Source of the DNA: Fontivita pretiosa
Lineage (GTDB): Bacteria; Planctomycetota; Phycisphaerae; Tepidisphaerales; Tepidisphaeraceae
Length of the DNA stretch: 64,000 nucleotides
Direction of reading: 5' to 3'
Assembly: GCF_050410795.1 (NCBI RefSeq)
Contig: NZ_CP191258.1
Coordinates: 2,852,001 to 2,916,000 of the forward strand
Shown here: positions 1 to 8,847 of the stretch, in pieces
How the letters are laid out: the number at the start of each line of letters is the position of its first letter
Position numbering within the stretch: the stretch's first letter is position 1
Position numbers and translations under genes: made by a program
Notes under the pieces: model-generated
Told to the model about the DNA's origin: nothing
Seen by the model: only the letters and a program-made list of their open reading frames with translations
Database searches by the model: none

Positions 1-662
1 GGATGCTGTGGAAACACCGCCGACACCTGCTCGATCACACGCAGGTGATGCGGCGCCAGCTTGTTCAGCAGCGCCTCGATGAGATCCGGCTGCGTGTAGC
101 CGATGAGCATGAAGTTCTCGCTGCCCAGCAGCATCGCCGCCTCACACACCGGGTCGGGCACATCCACCATCACGATGCCGCGGTCGCCCAGCGCCCGATC
201 CGCCGCGATCAGGTGCGACACGTCGCCGGCGTCGTACTCGAACAGCTCATCAGGCAGTTGCAGGTATGCGCGAAGGTCATCCACGTCCTTGAGCAGATGC
301 TGAAGGTGCCAGGTAGTGGCCAGGTTCGGGTCGCGGCGCGTCAGGGCGGTCATGGTCCTTGCGGCGAGCTTGAGGGTCGTGCGCGTGAAGCGCGAGCCGT
401 TGTGCTCGAACGGCTCGATCTTGAAATACTGTTCGCGCGGGTTGCGCGGGGTCGGTCGCTTGCGCGGCGCAAGCAGCGGCAGCAGATCCGATTCCGCACG
501 CGCCAGCTCGATCAGCGCCCGCCACGACGGATCGTTGTAGATGTTGAACCGGTCGGGGTTGTCCGGGTCGAATTGCGGCCCGCCGATCTCGTAGAAATTG
601 ACCGCCGGGCGGTCCACCGGTTTGCCCCGGAATGTCGCCAGAAGGCGTTCTCGGCGAGTCAT
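1..662 (-). CDS. Uroporphyrinogen decarboxylase (URO-D)-family protein, partial (3' end outside window)
   Basis: The minus strand is open from an ATG at 660-662 to the left edge, giving 220 residues. It begins MTRRERLLATFRGKPVDRPA, the usual opening of URO-D-superfamily proteins of the methyltransferase-like branch common in planctomycetes. Later segments such as DVPDPVCEAAMLLG and a predicted helix-rich region with LIEALLNKL fit the fold. The family covers haem-pathway HemE and corrinoid or methylthiol methyltransferases. The long acidic insertion after the N-terminus argues for the second group rather than HemE, but the substrate cannot be told. The C-terminal half, where metal ligands of the methyltransferases lie, is missing. 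The gene points away from the methyltransferase at 905. Confidence 0.75.
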   Translation of the reverse strand, partial: MTRRERLLATFRGKPVDRPAVNFYEIGGPQFDPDNPDRFNIYNDPSWRALIELARAESDLLPLLAPRKRPTPRNPREQYFKIEPFEHNGSRFTRTTLKLAARTMTALTRRDPNLATTWHLQHLLKDVDDLRAYLQLPDELFEYDAGDVSHLIAADRALGDRGIVMVDVPDPVCEAAMLLGSENFMLIGYTQPDLIEALLNKLAPHHLRVIEQVSAVFPQH

Positions 663-904
663 GGTCGTCAATACATGGTCGTCAATAGCAGTTTACCACG
701 ATCGCAGCACGCCCGCCCGTGCAGGCGATCCGTCCAAAGAACGAGATGTCCATTAGGGAAGCGGAGAACCGCTGCGGGAATTGAGTGGCAGGCTCAGGCG
801 CGGGAATGCGAACCACGACTTGGTCATGACGTTGCCTGCGCGCGTCCGGAAAATCGGGCACGCCCGTACGCGCAGACGGATCCGGCGCGTATCATCCGCG
901 ACGC

Positions 905-1939
905 ATGATCGATCTGACCAACCAACCCTGCCCGGTGTGCCGGACGACAGGACGAAGCCAGCCGCTGCATACGACCCGCTATCCCGAGCACCGCTACCCC
1001 GGCCCGTTCACGCTGCGACGATGCGGCGAATGCGGTCTGCTGTTCAACTCTCCCCGGCTCGACCCGCCCGAGCTGGCGCGGCTCTACGGACGCAATTATT
1101 ACTTTTTCCTCCGCTCCGACGCGCGCGAGTTTGATCGCATCGTCGGCATGTATCAGCGCTCCGTCGGAATGATCCAAGATGATCTTCAGCACAGCGGCCT
1201 GCCGAAACGCAGCATCGACATCGGCTGCGGACGCGGCTATTTCCCGGCGGTGCTCCGTGAGCTTGGCTGGGACGCATCGGGCATCGAGATCTCCCCGGAC
1301 GCCGCCGAATATGCTCGAAGCAGATTCGCCCTGGATGTCTTCACCGGCACCGTTGAGCAACATGCCGCCTCCACGCAGGCGCGGCAGTTCACGCTGGTCA
1401 CCGCGATCGACGTCATCGAACACGTGCCCGACCCGGAGCAGTTCGTAGCGGCTGCGGCGAAACTGGTGGCGCCGGACGGATGGCTGATCATCGACACCCC
1501 CAATGCCGCCGCTGAAAACATCCGCTCCAGCGGCGTCGCGTGGAAGGGGTTCAATCCATTTCACATCTACCTGTTCACGATTCAGAACCTCACAACGCTG
1601 CTATGCCGACACGGCATGCGCCCGGACAAGAGCTTTTCCTACGGCAACACGCCCACCGCCCCACACCTGCGCGACCGTGCCGTCGCGGCGCTCAAGGCCG
1701 CCGGATTGCTCCGGCCGGTTGCAGGTGCGTATTTTGCCGCCAAACGGCTGACGATCCGTGCCAACGGCGATATCCAGCAGCACGTCGCCCGCGCCGTGGC
1801 GCGCATCCGCCGCGAGCCGCCCTACTCAGCCAGTTCCGACAGCACGGCCCCCCTGGCCGCCAGCAGAGCCGGCGACAACATCGTCGTGATCGCGCGCAAG
1901 CAGGCTGAACCTCCGCCGAACTCCGATCAACGCCCATAG
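905..1939 (+). CDS. Class I SAM-dependent methyltransferase with N-terminal zinc-ribbon-like cysteines
   Basis: This 344-residue protein has two N-terminal CxxC pairs (CPVC near residue 9, CGEC near residue 40), a likely zinc-binding knuckle seen in methyltransferases of surface-glycan and natural-product loci. The SAM site is clear: motif I reads IDIGCGRGYF near residue 100, the acidic motif II follows as GIEIS, and ITAIDVIEHV-type residues mark motif IV. It belongs to the Methyltransf_23-like group, which often methylates sugars or small metabolites; the acceptor is unknown. The ATG at 905 is the first good start. The gene opens a run of glycan-related genes that are on alternating strands, so it is probably its own transcript. 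Confidence 0.8.
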   Translation: MIDLTNQPCPVCRTTGRSQPLHTTRYPEHRYPGPFTLRRCGECGLLFNSPRLDPPELARLYGRNYYFFLRSDAREFDRIVGMYQRSVGMIQDDLQHSGLPKRSIDIGCGRGYFPAVLRELGWDASGIEISPDAAEYARSRFALDVFTGTVEQHAASTQARQFTLVTAIDVIEHVPDPEQFVAAAAKLVAPDGWLIIDTPNAAAENIRSSGVAWKGFNPFHIYLFTIQNLTTLLCRHGMRPDKSFSYGNTPTAPHLRDRAVAALKAAGLLRPVAGAYFAAKRLTIRANGDIQQHVARAVARIRREPPYSASSDSTAPLAASRAGDNIVVIARKQAEPPPNSDQRP

Positions 1940-2026
1940 CACAACAAGTCTGAAGCAGGGCGACGCTCGTGCAACGACCTGGGCTCCGGGCTTTCAGAGG
2001 CCCAAGCCGCGATGGCGGCCGCGCGT

Positions 2027-3682
2027 TCATCGGCGCGCATCGGTCGCCGCACGCGCCCGCCGAGGCATCCGACGCCAGTCCTGTCCCTCCGGCGGTACCG
2101 CGATCCGCAGGGTCATCAGATGCATCGTCTCCTTACCGCGGCGCACGCTGGCGATCCGCGACACCGGGACGATCACCCCCCGCTCGATCAGCCGCGCAAT
2201 CAGCGGCTCTTTACTGCGATACACCGCCGACGGGAAAATCGCGTAGTCCAGCTTGGCCTCGGCCAGTTGACGCGGGTTTCGCGGTCCTTCGCCTCGAGGC
2301 AGCAGCTCGCGGGCGCTGAGCACGTGCACGCCGCTCAGGTACGTCATGATGCTCCCCGACGGGCCAAGCACCCGCTGCCCGGGGCGAACGTGCCGGCGGA
2401 TCTGCTCGCACATCTCCAGCGTCGCCAGGTACTTTCCGTTCTTGTAATGCTTCAGGAAATTCGGCTGCCGCTGCTCGACGATGAATCCGATCGATCGCGA
2501 CAGATTGTTCAGCACCACGATCGCCAGCCCCCCCACCAGCACCGCCTCGGCCCATTTCTTCGGCACCCGCTGCGACAGCCAGACGGTGGCCGAGAGCCAT
2601 CCCAGCAGCAGCGGCGGCAGGATCATCAGGTAATATCGCGGCACGCTGGACAGCAGCACCGTCACCACAAACGTCAGCCAAACCAGCAACGCCCACAGCG
2701 CGTGCCGGCGCAGCAGAAACCCGGCCGAGGCAAGCAGAATCAGCGACCCCGCCACGCTGAACGGAGCAAGCTGCTCGCCGAACATCGCCGCCGGCAATTG
2801 ATCGTGCAGGGCAGAATACGTTCGCTGCCACAGGGAGTTGGCGGCGCGCGGGGCCATCTCCAGCGCCTCGCGCTCATACCCGCCCAGGTAGTGGTTGGCG
2901 CCTTTGAGCCGCGGGTCGATCGCGAACATCACCGCCCATACTCCGATCAGCACCGCCAGACAGATCGCGTAGAACCGCCGACGCGGGCCGCGAATCAACG
3001 CCCACAGGCACACGAGGCCCCAGCAGGCCGCGACGATCAGAAACGTCGGCCTCATCGACGCGGCCAGCAGCAGCCCCAGCGTCGCGATCGCCAGCGCGCC
3101 GATTCGACCGGAACGCTCCGCGGCAAGCTGAAGTCGATCCCAGCCGTACAAGGCCGTCACCACCCCCAACAGAAACGGCATGTCCGTCAGCAACTCGTGA
3201 GCGTGCTGAATGAACAGGGCGTTGCTGCCCAGCAGACATGTGATCGTGATCGCCACCCATGGCGGATAGTGCAGCCCGATCAGCCGATATGTCACCAGCA
3301 ACGTCCCGGCCGCCATCAGCAGCACCAGCAGCACCGAGCTGGTGGTGACCAGGCTTGGTCCCAGGATTCGCTGCTGCTGGGCGGCGCTGGGGGTGCGATC
3401 GCGCGGCCCCAGCAGGACCTCGATTCCCGCCAGCAGGTATGGAAATCCCGGATAGACCTGTCCGGAAGCCCAGGAGCCGAAGACGTATCCGCGTCCGGCC
3501 GCGATGTTCGCCGCCAGACCACGGTAATGCGAGCTGTCCAGCCCGACCCGCCAGCGGCCGTTGAAGGAGATGATCAGCAGGAATGCGACATAGGCGTACA
3601 GGACTTTGCGGTGCCTGACGATCGCGTCGGTGACGCGATTGTTCAGCAGTTGCAGATCAGCCGCAGAATCGGCACGGAGCAT
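2027..3682 (-). CDS. GT-C-type membrane glycosyltransferase (GT39/ArnT-like)
   Basis: This 551-residue polytopic membrane protein has about ten hydrophobic segments. After the first membrane helix it carries the sequence LDSSHYRGLAANIAAGRGY, the first extracytoplasmic loop of GT-C enzymes (protein O-mannosyltransferases, ArnT and relatives), where an acidic residue acts in catalysis. The C-terminal 130 residues are a soluble periplasmic domain with RPGQRVLGPSGSI. Such enzymes use polyprenyl-phosphate sugars and transfer to lipid, glycan or protein outside the inner membrane. Sugar and acceptor cannot be told. It is divergent from the GT4 gene at 3775 with a gap of about 90 bp. Confidence 0.75.
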   Translation of the reverse strand: MLRADSAADLQLLNNRVTDAIVRHRKVLYAYVAFLLIISFNGRWRVGLDSSHYRGLAANIAAGRGYVFGSWASGQVYPGFPYLLAGIEVLLGPRDRTPSAAQQQRILGPSLVTTSSVLLVLLMAAGTLLVTYRLIGLHYPPWVAITITCLLGSNALFIQHAHELLTDMPFLLGVVTALYGWDRLQLAAERSGRIGALAIATLGLLLAASMRPTFLIVAACWGLVCLWALIRGPRRRFYAICLAVLIGVWAVMFAIDPRLKGANHYLGGYEREALEMAPRAANSLWQRTYSALHDQLPAAMFGEQLAPFSVAGSLILLASAGFLLRRHALWALLVWLTFVVTVLLSSVPRYYLMILPPLLLGWLSATVWLSQRVPKKWAEAVLVGGLAIVVLNNLSRSIGFIVEQRQPNFLKHYKNGKYLATLEMCEQIRRHVRPGQRVLGPSGSIMTYLSGVHVLSARELLPRGEGPRNPRQLAEAKLDYAIFPSAVYRSKEPLIARLIERGVIVPVSRIASVRRGKETMHLMTLRIAVPPEGQDWRRMPRRARAATDARR

Positions 3683-3774
3683 CGCAGCGGGGATTGTCGA
3701 ATTGCCGCCGGGGGCGTCAAGCTTAGGGGGACCAAGACCCCAGACTCGCCAAGTACACGGCGCTTGCGGTATAA

Positions 3775-5076
3775 GTGTGCTTTGTGTCCATCGAGCAACG
3801 CATCCCGTCCCGGCGGGCCAAGAGTGACGAACCGGTCAGCGTCAACCTTGCAGTCTGCGGTCGATTCCACATGTGTAACCATGTCCGGTATCTGGATCGC
3901 GCGGGGCTTCTCAACCGGTTCTATTACGCTGCAAAGCCATCTTTGGACGCGGCCCAACTCGGGCTAGCCCCAAGGCGCGCCGTCAACGCTTGCCTCAAGG
4001 AGTATCTGGTACACGGGCACGAGCTGCTGCTGGGTCAGCGAGCGACCGGACGGATGTTTCCGCTGTACCACGATCTTTGGCAGCGCCTGGTCCTGCGGCA
4101 TTGGAGTCCAGCACGGATTCTGCACTTTCTGCTTCATGGTAATTGTCTGCAACTCATTTCCCGCGCGCGCAGGGATGGCGCACTGGTACTGGGCGAGCCG
4201 GTCAACTCGCACCCCAACACCTTCGTGAAGTTGATCAACGAGGAGCATCGGCTGCTGGGGATCGCCGCAAAGCCGCTGACGCTGAGTATCGAGCAGCGAC
4301 GCATGATCGACGAGGCTGCCAGAGCCGACCAACTTCTGACCGGCTCACAGTTCATACGGCAATCGTACATCGACAACGGACACGATCCTGCACGCATCCG
4401 GGTGATCCCGTACGGCGTCGATCTGCACCATTTTCGCCCACTCACGGAAGCCGAGCGCGCCGCCTCGCAACGCCAACAGGGGATGTTTCGTGTCATCTGC
4501 GTCGCACAGATCGTTCCGCGAAAAGGGCACATCTATCTGCTGGAAGCCTGGAAGCGACTGAAGCTGCCCGCCAGCCAGGCCGAGTTGCTGCTGATCGGCG
4601 TCCTGCATGAGAACATGCGGCCGCTGCTAGCCAGGTATGCCGACAGCTTTCGGCACATTCCCCGAGTCCCGCATCAGCAGCTTCGCGAGTACTACGCACG
4701 CAGCAGTGTCTTTGTATTGCCTTCGGTGGAAGATGGATTTGCTTACGTGGTCGCCGAGGCCATGGCCTGTGGCTTGCCGGTGATCACCACGCACAACACT
4801 GGTGCGGCCGACCTCGTCAGCGACGGCATGGACGGCTTTATCGTGCCGATCCGGTGCACGGAGGCGATTGCCCAACGGCTGCAACTGCTGTATGACGACC
4901 GCGCCCTGCTGGAGCGGATGGGCAGCGCCGCACTGGCCAAGTCCCGCAGGCAGCTCTCCTGGGAAAACTATGCCCAGCGCCTCATCCAGCTGTACCGGGC
5001 GATTGCCAACGACGCGCCTGCCGCCTCCCGGAATCATCCGAGAGGCAACGAGCCATCGCCTTTATTGCGGCGATGA
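3775..5076 (+). CDS. Glycosyltransferase family 4 (group 1)
   Basis: This is a 433-residue cytoplasmic GT-B glycosyltransferase. Family signs are the second Rossmann domain with VICVAQIVPRKGHIYLLEA near residue 240, VLPSVEDGFAYVVAEAMACG near residue 320 (the EX7E region that binds the nucleotide sugar) and the closing QLSWENYAQRLIQLYR. The family-like N-terminus is VNLAVCGRFHMCNHVRYLDR, so the start is uncertain: GTG at 3775 and GTG at 3784 are both possible, and a TATAAG box at 3770-3775 touches the first, favouring 3784 or later. The gene converges on the GT2 gene and the two overlap by 15 bp. It probably adds a sugar to a surface glycan; donor and acceptor are unknown. Confidence 0.85.
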   Translation: MCFVSIEQRIPSRRAKSDEPVSVNLAVCGRFHMCNHVRYLDRAGLLNRFYYAAKPSLDAAQLGLAPRRAVNACLKEYLVHGHELLLGQRATGRMFPLYHDLWQRLVLRHWSPARILHFLLHGNCLQLISRARRDGALVLGEPVNSHPNTFVKLINEEHRLLGIAAKPLTLSIEQRRMIDEAARADQLLTGSQFIRQSYIDNGHDPARIRVIPYGVDLHHFRPLTEAERAASQRQQGMFRVICVAQIVPRKGHIYLLEAWKRLKLPASQAELLLIGVLHENMRPLLARYADSFRHIPRVPHQQLREYYARSSVFVLPSVEDGFAYVVAEAMACGLPVITTHNTGAADLVSDGMDGFIVPIRCTEAIAQRLQLLYDDRALLERMGSAALAKSRRQLSWENYAQRLIQLYRAIANDAPAASRNHPRGNEPSPLLRR

Positions 5077-6114
5077 GTCCTGCTGTGCTGCCCGACTGTG
5101 GCTCTGTTCTGGCTCGGGCTGATGACGCAAAGGCGGTAACAGTGCCTCCACCTCGTGCAATGGCGTGGCACCCTGCCGATCCAGCCGCCGCGCCAGCCGA
5201 TAGACCCGACATGGAACTGGCGCACGCCGATCCTGCCCGCGCAGAATCGTCCACGGGAACTGCAACAATCCCTTAACCAGCCAAATTGGATGCGGCCGCT
5301 TGAAACAATGAAACTTCACCAGGTTGGCTGTCGTGCCGAGCAGGCGCAGCGGCAAATACGGCATGGGCACGTTGTACCACGAGTAAAGCAGTGCATTGCG
5401 CACTCCATAGACCGTCATTCGCCGATTGTCTCGTTTGGGCGAGACGAAGTGGTGAACCGGATCAGCGCGGCCGAGTCGCGTAACATACCCGGCGGCCAGC
5501 ATGCGCAGGCAGTAGTCCATCTCCTCGCCCTGATGAACCAGAAGCTCCCGATAGCCTCCCAGCGAAATGAACACGTCCCTGCGCAGGGCGTGGGCGCAGC
5601 CGATATAGCTGTTCACAACACGCAACTCCCCGGCAGCGCTGGCAGATTCCCCGATACCGTATCCTGGATGCTGTCCCGGTAGTACGTTTACGTTGATATG
5701 CGGAATCGCCACCGCTCCCACGCGCGGATGATCGAATTCAGTCAGCGTCTGTTCGACCACTCGTGGCGTGGAGAACACGGCGTCGTCGTCCAGGGAAAAG
5801 ACGATCGGCGCGCTGGCCATTGCCACGCCACGGTTCCGCTGGACGATATACCCCCGGGATTGCTCGCTTCGATCAACCCTCGCCTGCGGAAATGCCTGCC
5901 TGACCGCCTCAGCCGTCCCGTCGGTCGAGCCGTCGTCGATGACCAGTACCTCAACCGGCACGGTCTGCGCATACGCCGATCGCACCGCGTTCAGAGTGTC
6001 CTCGCGGCGATTCTTCGTGGTGATCAGAACAGTAGCCTGTGGTGCCCGGTCTTCGGCGTATCCGCTGGCCTGTGACAAGCCTTTGGCTCCTTGTTTTGTG
6101 CCGGTATGATACAC
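5062..6114 (-). CDS. Glycosyltransferase family 2
   Basis: This 350-residue GT-A enzyme has the family-2 core. ATVLITTKNRREDTLNAV starts the Rossmann-like domain near residue 27, LVIDDGSTDGT gives the first nucleotide-binding aspartates, and VFSLDDDAVF near residue 108 is the DXD-type metal site. GGYRELLVHQGEEMDYCLRM near residue 190 holds the acidic catalytic-base region. It has no membrane helices, so it acts on the cytoplasmic face and uses NDP-sugars to build a surface glycan. The last 60 residues are rich in Arg, Gln and Pro, look poorly conserved and overlap the convergent GT4 gene by 15 bp. The ATG at 6114 is preceded by no strong ribosome binding site, so the first 20 residues are provisional. 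Confidence 0.85.
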   Translation of the reverse strand: MYHTGTKQGAKGLSQASGYAEDRAPQATVLITTKNRREDTLNAVRSAYAQTVPVEVLVIDDGSTDGTAEAVRQAFPQARVDRSEQSRGYIVQRNRGVAMASAPIVFSLDDDAVFSTPRVVEQTLTEFDHPRVGAVAIPHINVNVLPGQHPGYGIGESASAAGELRVVNSYIGCAHALRRDVFISLGGYRELLVHQGEEMDYCLRMLAAGYVTRLGRADPVHHFVSPKRDNRRMTVYGVRNALLYSWYNVPMPYLPLRLLGTTANLVKFHCFKRPHPIWLVKGLLQFPWTILRGQDRRAPVPCRVYRLARRLDRQGATPLHEVEALLPPLRHQPEPEQSHSRAAQQDSSPQ

Positions 6115-6197
6115 AGTCAGGCGATGCTTGGCATCTTGGGATGGGCCCGGAGTGTAAGCCGCCGCCGCAGTGCAATGTCTGCCGCTGGAGAGTTGTC

Positions 6198-6872
6198 ATG
6201 AAGCCGGCCACCTCCTCGTGGGGCAGTTATGTCCGCGCTGGGTTTGGTCGACGGCTGTCGCTGCTGGGCGAGCGGTTCGGCATCGACTGGCTGACGTACA
6301 ATCCGATTCATTTCCGACACTTTCACGAGCACGGATTGCGGAATGCCCCGGCGGTGATGCGTGTGATCGCGCGGACCTTTCCTGAGGCAAGAAGCTATGT
6401 AGACGTGGGCGCGGGCAGCGGAGTCTATGCGGCTGAGGCACAGCGGCAGGGCATTCGCGTGGTCGCCTGCGAACACAGTAGCACTGGGCGCCGCTGGGCC
6501 AGCCGACAGGGGGTGGATTGCCGTCCATTCGACTTAACTCGCGAGCCTCCCGCACCGATTACCGACACGTTCGACCTCAGTTATTGCTTCGAAGTGGCGG
6601 AGCACCTGCCTCCGGCGCTTGGAGACCGGCTGATCGCATTTGTGGCTGGACTAGCGCCGATCGCGGTCTTCTCAGCCGCGCATCCAGGGCAGGGGGGAAC
6701 CGGACATATCAATGAGCAACCCAAAGAATACTGGATTGAACGCTTCGCTCGCGCTGGTATGCAGTATTTGGAAGAACCGTCGGCTGCGCTTGCAGAGGGC
6801 TTCCGGCGGGAACACGTTGAGGCCAGTTGGCTGATCACCAACGTGATGGCATTTGGACGCGATCGACGGTGA
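6198..6872 (+). CDS. Class I SAM-dependent methyltransferase
   Basis: This 224-residue protein has a Rossmann methyltransferase core with motif I SYVDVGAGSGVYAAEA near residue 66, VACEHS as the acidic loop and DLSYCFEVAEHLPP near residue 125 as the post-I and IV region. It resembles small methyltransferases found in glycosyltransferase clusters. The start at 6198 is chosen because a GGAG at 6187-6190 stands seven bases before it. In-frame starts further up (6141, 6039) would run into the start of the divergent GT2 gene. It converges on the flippase gene downstream. The substrate is unknown, possibly a sugar or fatty moiety of the same polysaccharide. Confidence 0.8.
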   Translation: MKPATSSWGSYVRAGFGRRLSLLGERFGIDWLTYNPIHFRHFHEHGLRNAPAVMRVIARTFPEARSYVDVGAGSGVYAAEAQRQGIRVVACEHSSTGRRWASRQGVDCRPFDLTREPPAPITDTFDLSYCFEVAEHLPPALGDRLIAFVAGLAPIAVFSAAHPGQGGTGHINEQPKEYWIERFARAGMQYLEEPSAALAEGFRREHVEASWLITNVMAFGRDRR

Positions 6873-6905
6873 TTTGCCCGTCTGCCTCCATGTCGCGTAT
6901 CCGTG

Positions 6906-8540
6906 TCAAGTTCCTCGACTATACTTGCGCCCCCATAATGCCGAGCGAACCGGGCGCTGCGCCAGCGACAGAATCGGGTGTAGCACGCCGTTCAGATGAT
7001 GCAGCAATTGCTCGACAGCATCACGATCCACCCGATGCAGAATTGCCAGATAGATCCCCAACATAAGTGATGCCGCGATCCCGGCGGCCAAGAAATCTCC
7101 TATCACCCCCTTGGGCATGAATGGCAGGATCGCCGAGGCTGCGGCGACGGCGGGCAGGGCGCAGACGATCGGACGCCAGACGGCGTCGAACAATTTGGCG
7201 ATGCCAGCAACTGAGCGATATGCGCCCGCGGCGAAACAGCTCGCCGCCAGCCAGCCCCAGATACTTACGCCGATCGCCGTCCCGTGGGCGGCCCCCAGCC
7301 AGGTCGCAGGCGCAACCACCGCGAAAAACAGCAGCGCAACCACGCCCCACAGATAAAAGCCGTCGCGGAAGCGACCACTGGCCGATAGCAGCGACGCCAG
7401 TGGCCAGATGGCGGTGTACAGGACTGGCCCCAGGCTCAGCAACTGTACCAGCGGAATCGCAGGCTCCCACTTGTGGGCAAACAGCAGCCGAATGGCCGGC
7501 CCGGCCAGCAGGATCTGGAGCGCCATCGCCGGCACCACCATCACCGCCAGCGACTTCATCGCCCGCTGCGTTGCCTGCTCCATGCGGGGGCGATCCCCCA
7601 GCATCGCGTTCAGCGCGGGCGTCAAAACGGCGCCAACATTGTTGCACAGCACCTGAATGATCTGTGCGCACAGCAGGAACGCAAAATAGTACAGCCCGCT
7701 GAGCGTGGGATTATCGTACAACGCGCCCAGAACAAGATAGTCACCGATGGCGGTGAGGCTGTAGAACAGCCGTTGTCCGGCGACCCATCGCGTTGAGCCG
7801 ATCAGCGAGCCCCATCGGTGCGTGGATAGTCTCCAGTGCACCGGCGGACGTGCCAGTATCCACAGGATGGGGAGCCTGACGACGGCGTTAACAAGAAACG
7901 GCACGACGAAGCTATACGGTCCGCATCCAAGCGCCGCCAGCGCCACGCTCAACGCCTGGGCCATCAGCACGTCCGCCAGGTTCACCGCTGCCAGCCGGGC
8001 AAAACGCAATTCCGATCGCAGGACCACGACCGGGACCATGCTTGCGGCATTGAGCGGCGCGGCGGCGGCGAGGATCAGAGTCATCCACAGCACATTTGGA
8101 TTGGCATAAGCGGCGTTGCCGTAGCGCAGCGCGACCTGGTGGACGGCCAGACCGCTCAAGGCCACCAGCGCCCCGCCTGCCAGTCCCAGCATGACATTGA
8201 GCCAGAAGGCCGCAGTTGCCCAACGTCGCAGGCGCGTCTGTTTCTGGAGAAGCACCTCGTCCACGCCCGGATTGTTCAACAGCGCGGCGAATGCGGTGAT
8301 GGTGTAGACGAGGCTGACCTGACCGAAATCTCCCGGCGCCAGCAGCCAGGCCAAAGCCAGTTGCGTTGCAAAGCTGGTAATGCGCGTGACGATGGTCTGG
8401 GCGCTCAGCCAGACCATTCCCCTGGCGGCGCGCGAGCCGATATTCTGTGTGGCAGATGACGCGGAAGAAGCGCCGGACCTGACCGGCGCCAGCGCATCAT
8501 CCTTGCCAAGCAGATGGATGTCGCCGCTCGACTGGCTCAT
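6906..8540 (-). CDS. Polysaccharide flippase (MOP superfamily, Wzx-like)
   Basis: This protein of about 544 residues has some twelve to fourteen membrane helices. It opens with NIGSRAARGMVWLSAQTIVTR and then LAWLLAPGDFGQVSLV, a typical start of Wzx/RfbX-type flippases (polysaccharide_synt_3 group), which move lipid-linked oligosaccharides across the inner membrane. The open frame runs further upstream to about 9008, but that part overlaps the GH95 gene and reads as nonsense. Two starts are likely: ATG at 8547-8549 and ATG at 8538-8540. The second has a GAGG about nine bases before it and is preferred. The gene belongs functionally with the surrounding glycosyltransferases. The region just upstream of its start holds a broken glycosyltransferase on the other strand. 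Confidence 0.85.
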   Translation of the reverse strand: MSQSSGDIHLLGKDDALAPVRSGASSASSATQNIGSRAARGMVWLSAQTIVTRITSFATQLALAWLLAPGDFGQVSLVYTITAFAALLNNPGVDEVLLQKQTRLRRWATAAFWLNVMLGLAGGALVALSGLAVHQVALRYGNAAYANPNVLWMTLILAAAAPLNAASMVPVVVLRSELRFARLAAVNLADVLMAQALSVALAALGCGPYSFVVPFLVNAVVRLPILWILARPPVHWRLSTHRWGSLIGSTRWVAGQRLFYSLTAIGDYLVLGALYDNPTLSGLYYFAFLLCAQIIQVLCNNVGAVLTPALNAMLGDRPRMEQATQRAMKSLAVMVVPAMALQILLAGPAIRLLFAHKWEPAIPLVQLLSLGPVLYTAIWPLASLLSASGRFRDGFYLWGVVALLFFAVVAPATWLGAAHGTAIGVSIWGWLAASCFAAGAYRSVAGIAKLFDAVWRPIVCALPAVAAASAILPFMPKGVIGDFLAAGIAASLMLGIYLAILHRVDRDAVEQLLHHLNGVLHPILSLAQRPVRSALWGRKYSRGT

Positions 8541-8582
8541 CGGCCACATCCTCGTGCAGGCAAACCGCCGCGTCAAACCCCG

Positions 8583-8732
8583 CATCTTCAACGCCTGATT
8601 GCCGACCGCGAGCTGCGGCTGTCCATGGGCCGTGCGGCGCGGCGGAGATACGAGTCGGTGAATCTGGATTCCTACAGCCGCTGCCTCAAACAACTCTTTG
8701 ATTCGTTGTTGAATCCGCACGCGCGGCGCTAA
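8583..8732 (+). pseudogene. C-terminal stump of a GT4 glycosyltransferase
   Basis: About 50 codons ending in TAA at 8730-8732 read like the end of a family-4 glycosyltransferase: RLIADRELRLSMGRAARRRY, then ESVNLDSYSRCLKQLFDSLL. This 'D-x-x-L-R-x-x-M-G-x-x-A-R' block is the standard C-terminal helix of the second Rossmann domain. Upstream in the same frame the sequence loses any family likeness and soon meets the flippase start region on the other strand. The rest of the enzyme is absent from the window. The fragment is best read as what remains after a deletion or rearrangement that brought the flippase next to the GH95 gene. It has no start or ribosome binding site of its own. Confidence 0.6.
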
Positions 8733-8847
8733 TACTGGTTCGTGGCTGTCAATATGCCTGGGATCAGCCCAGACTAAGCGGTTGATTGAAGATGGGCATC
8801 GCCTCGATTGAAACACAGCGGGTGATGTCCCGGGAGGATTGTTCGCC

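Noticed and set aside
3..908. Long plus-strand open frame over the first 900 bp
   Set aside because: It is Arg/Gln-rich without family features and is antisense to the URO-D gene.
2012..3967. Open frame of 651 codons antisense to the GT-C gene
   Set aside because: Composition is typical of antisense reading of GC-rich genes, rich in Arg, Gln, His and Pro; the minus-strand membrane protein is clearly the real gene.
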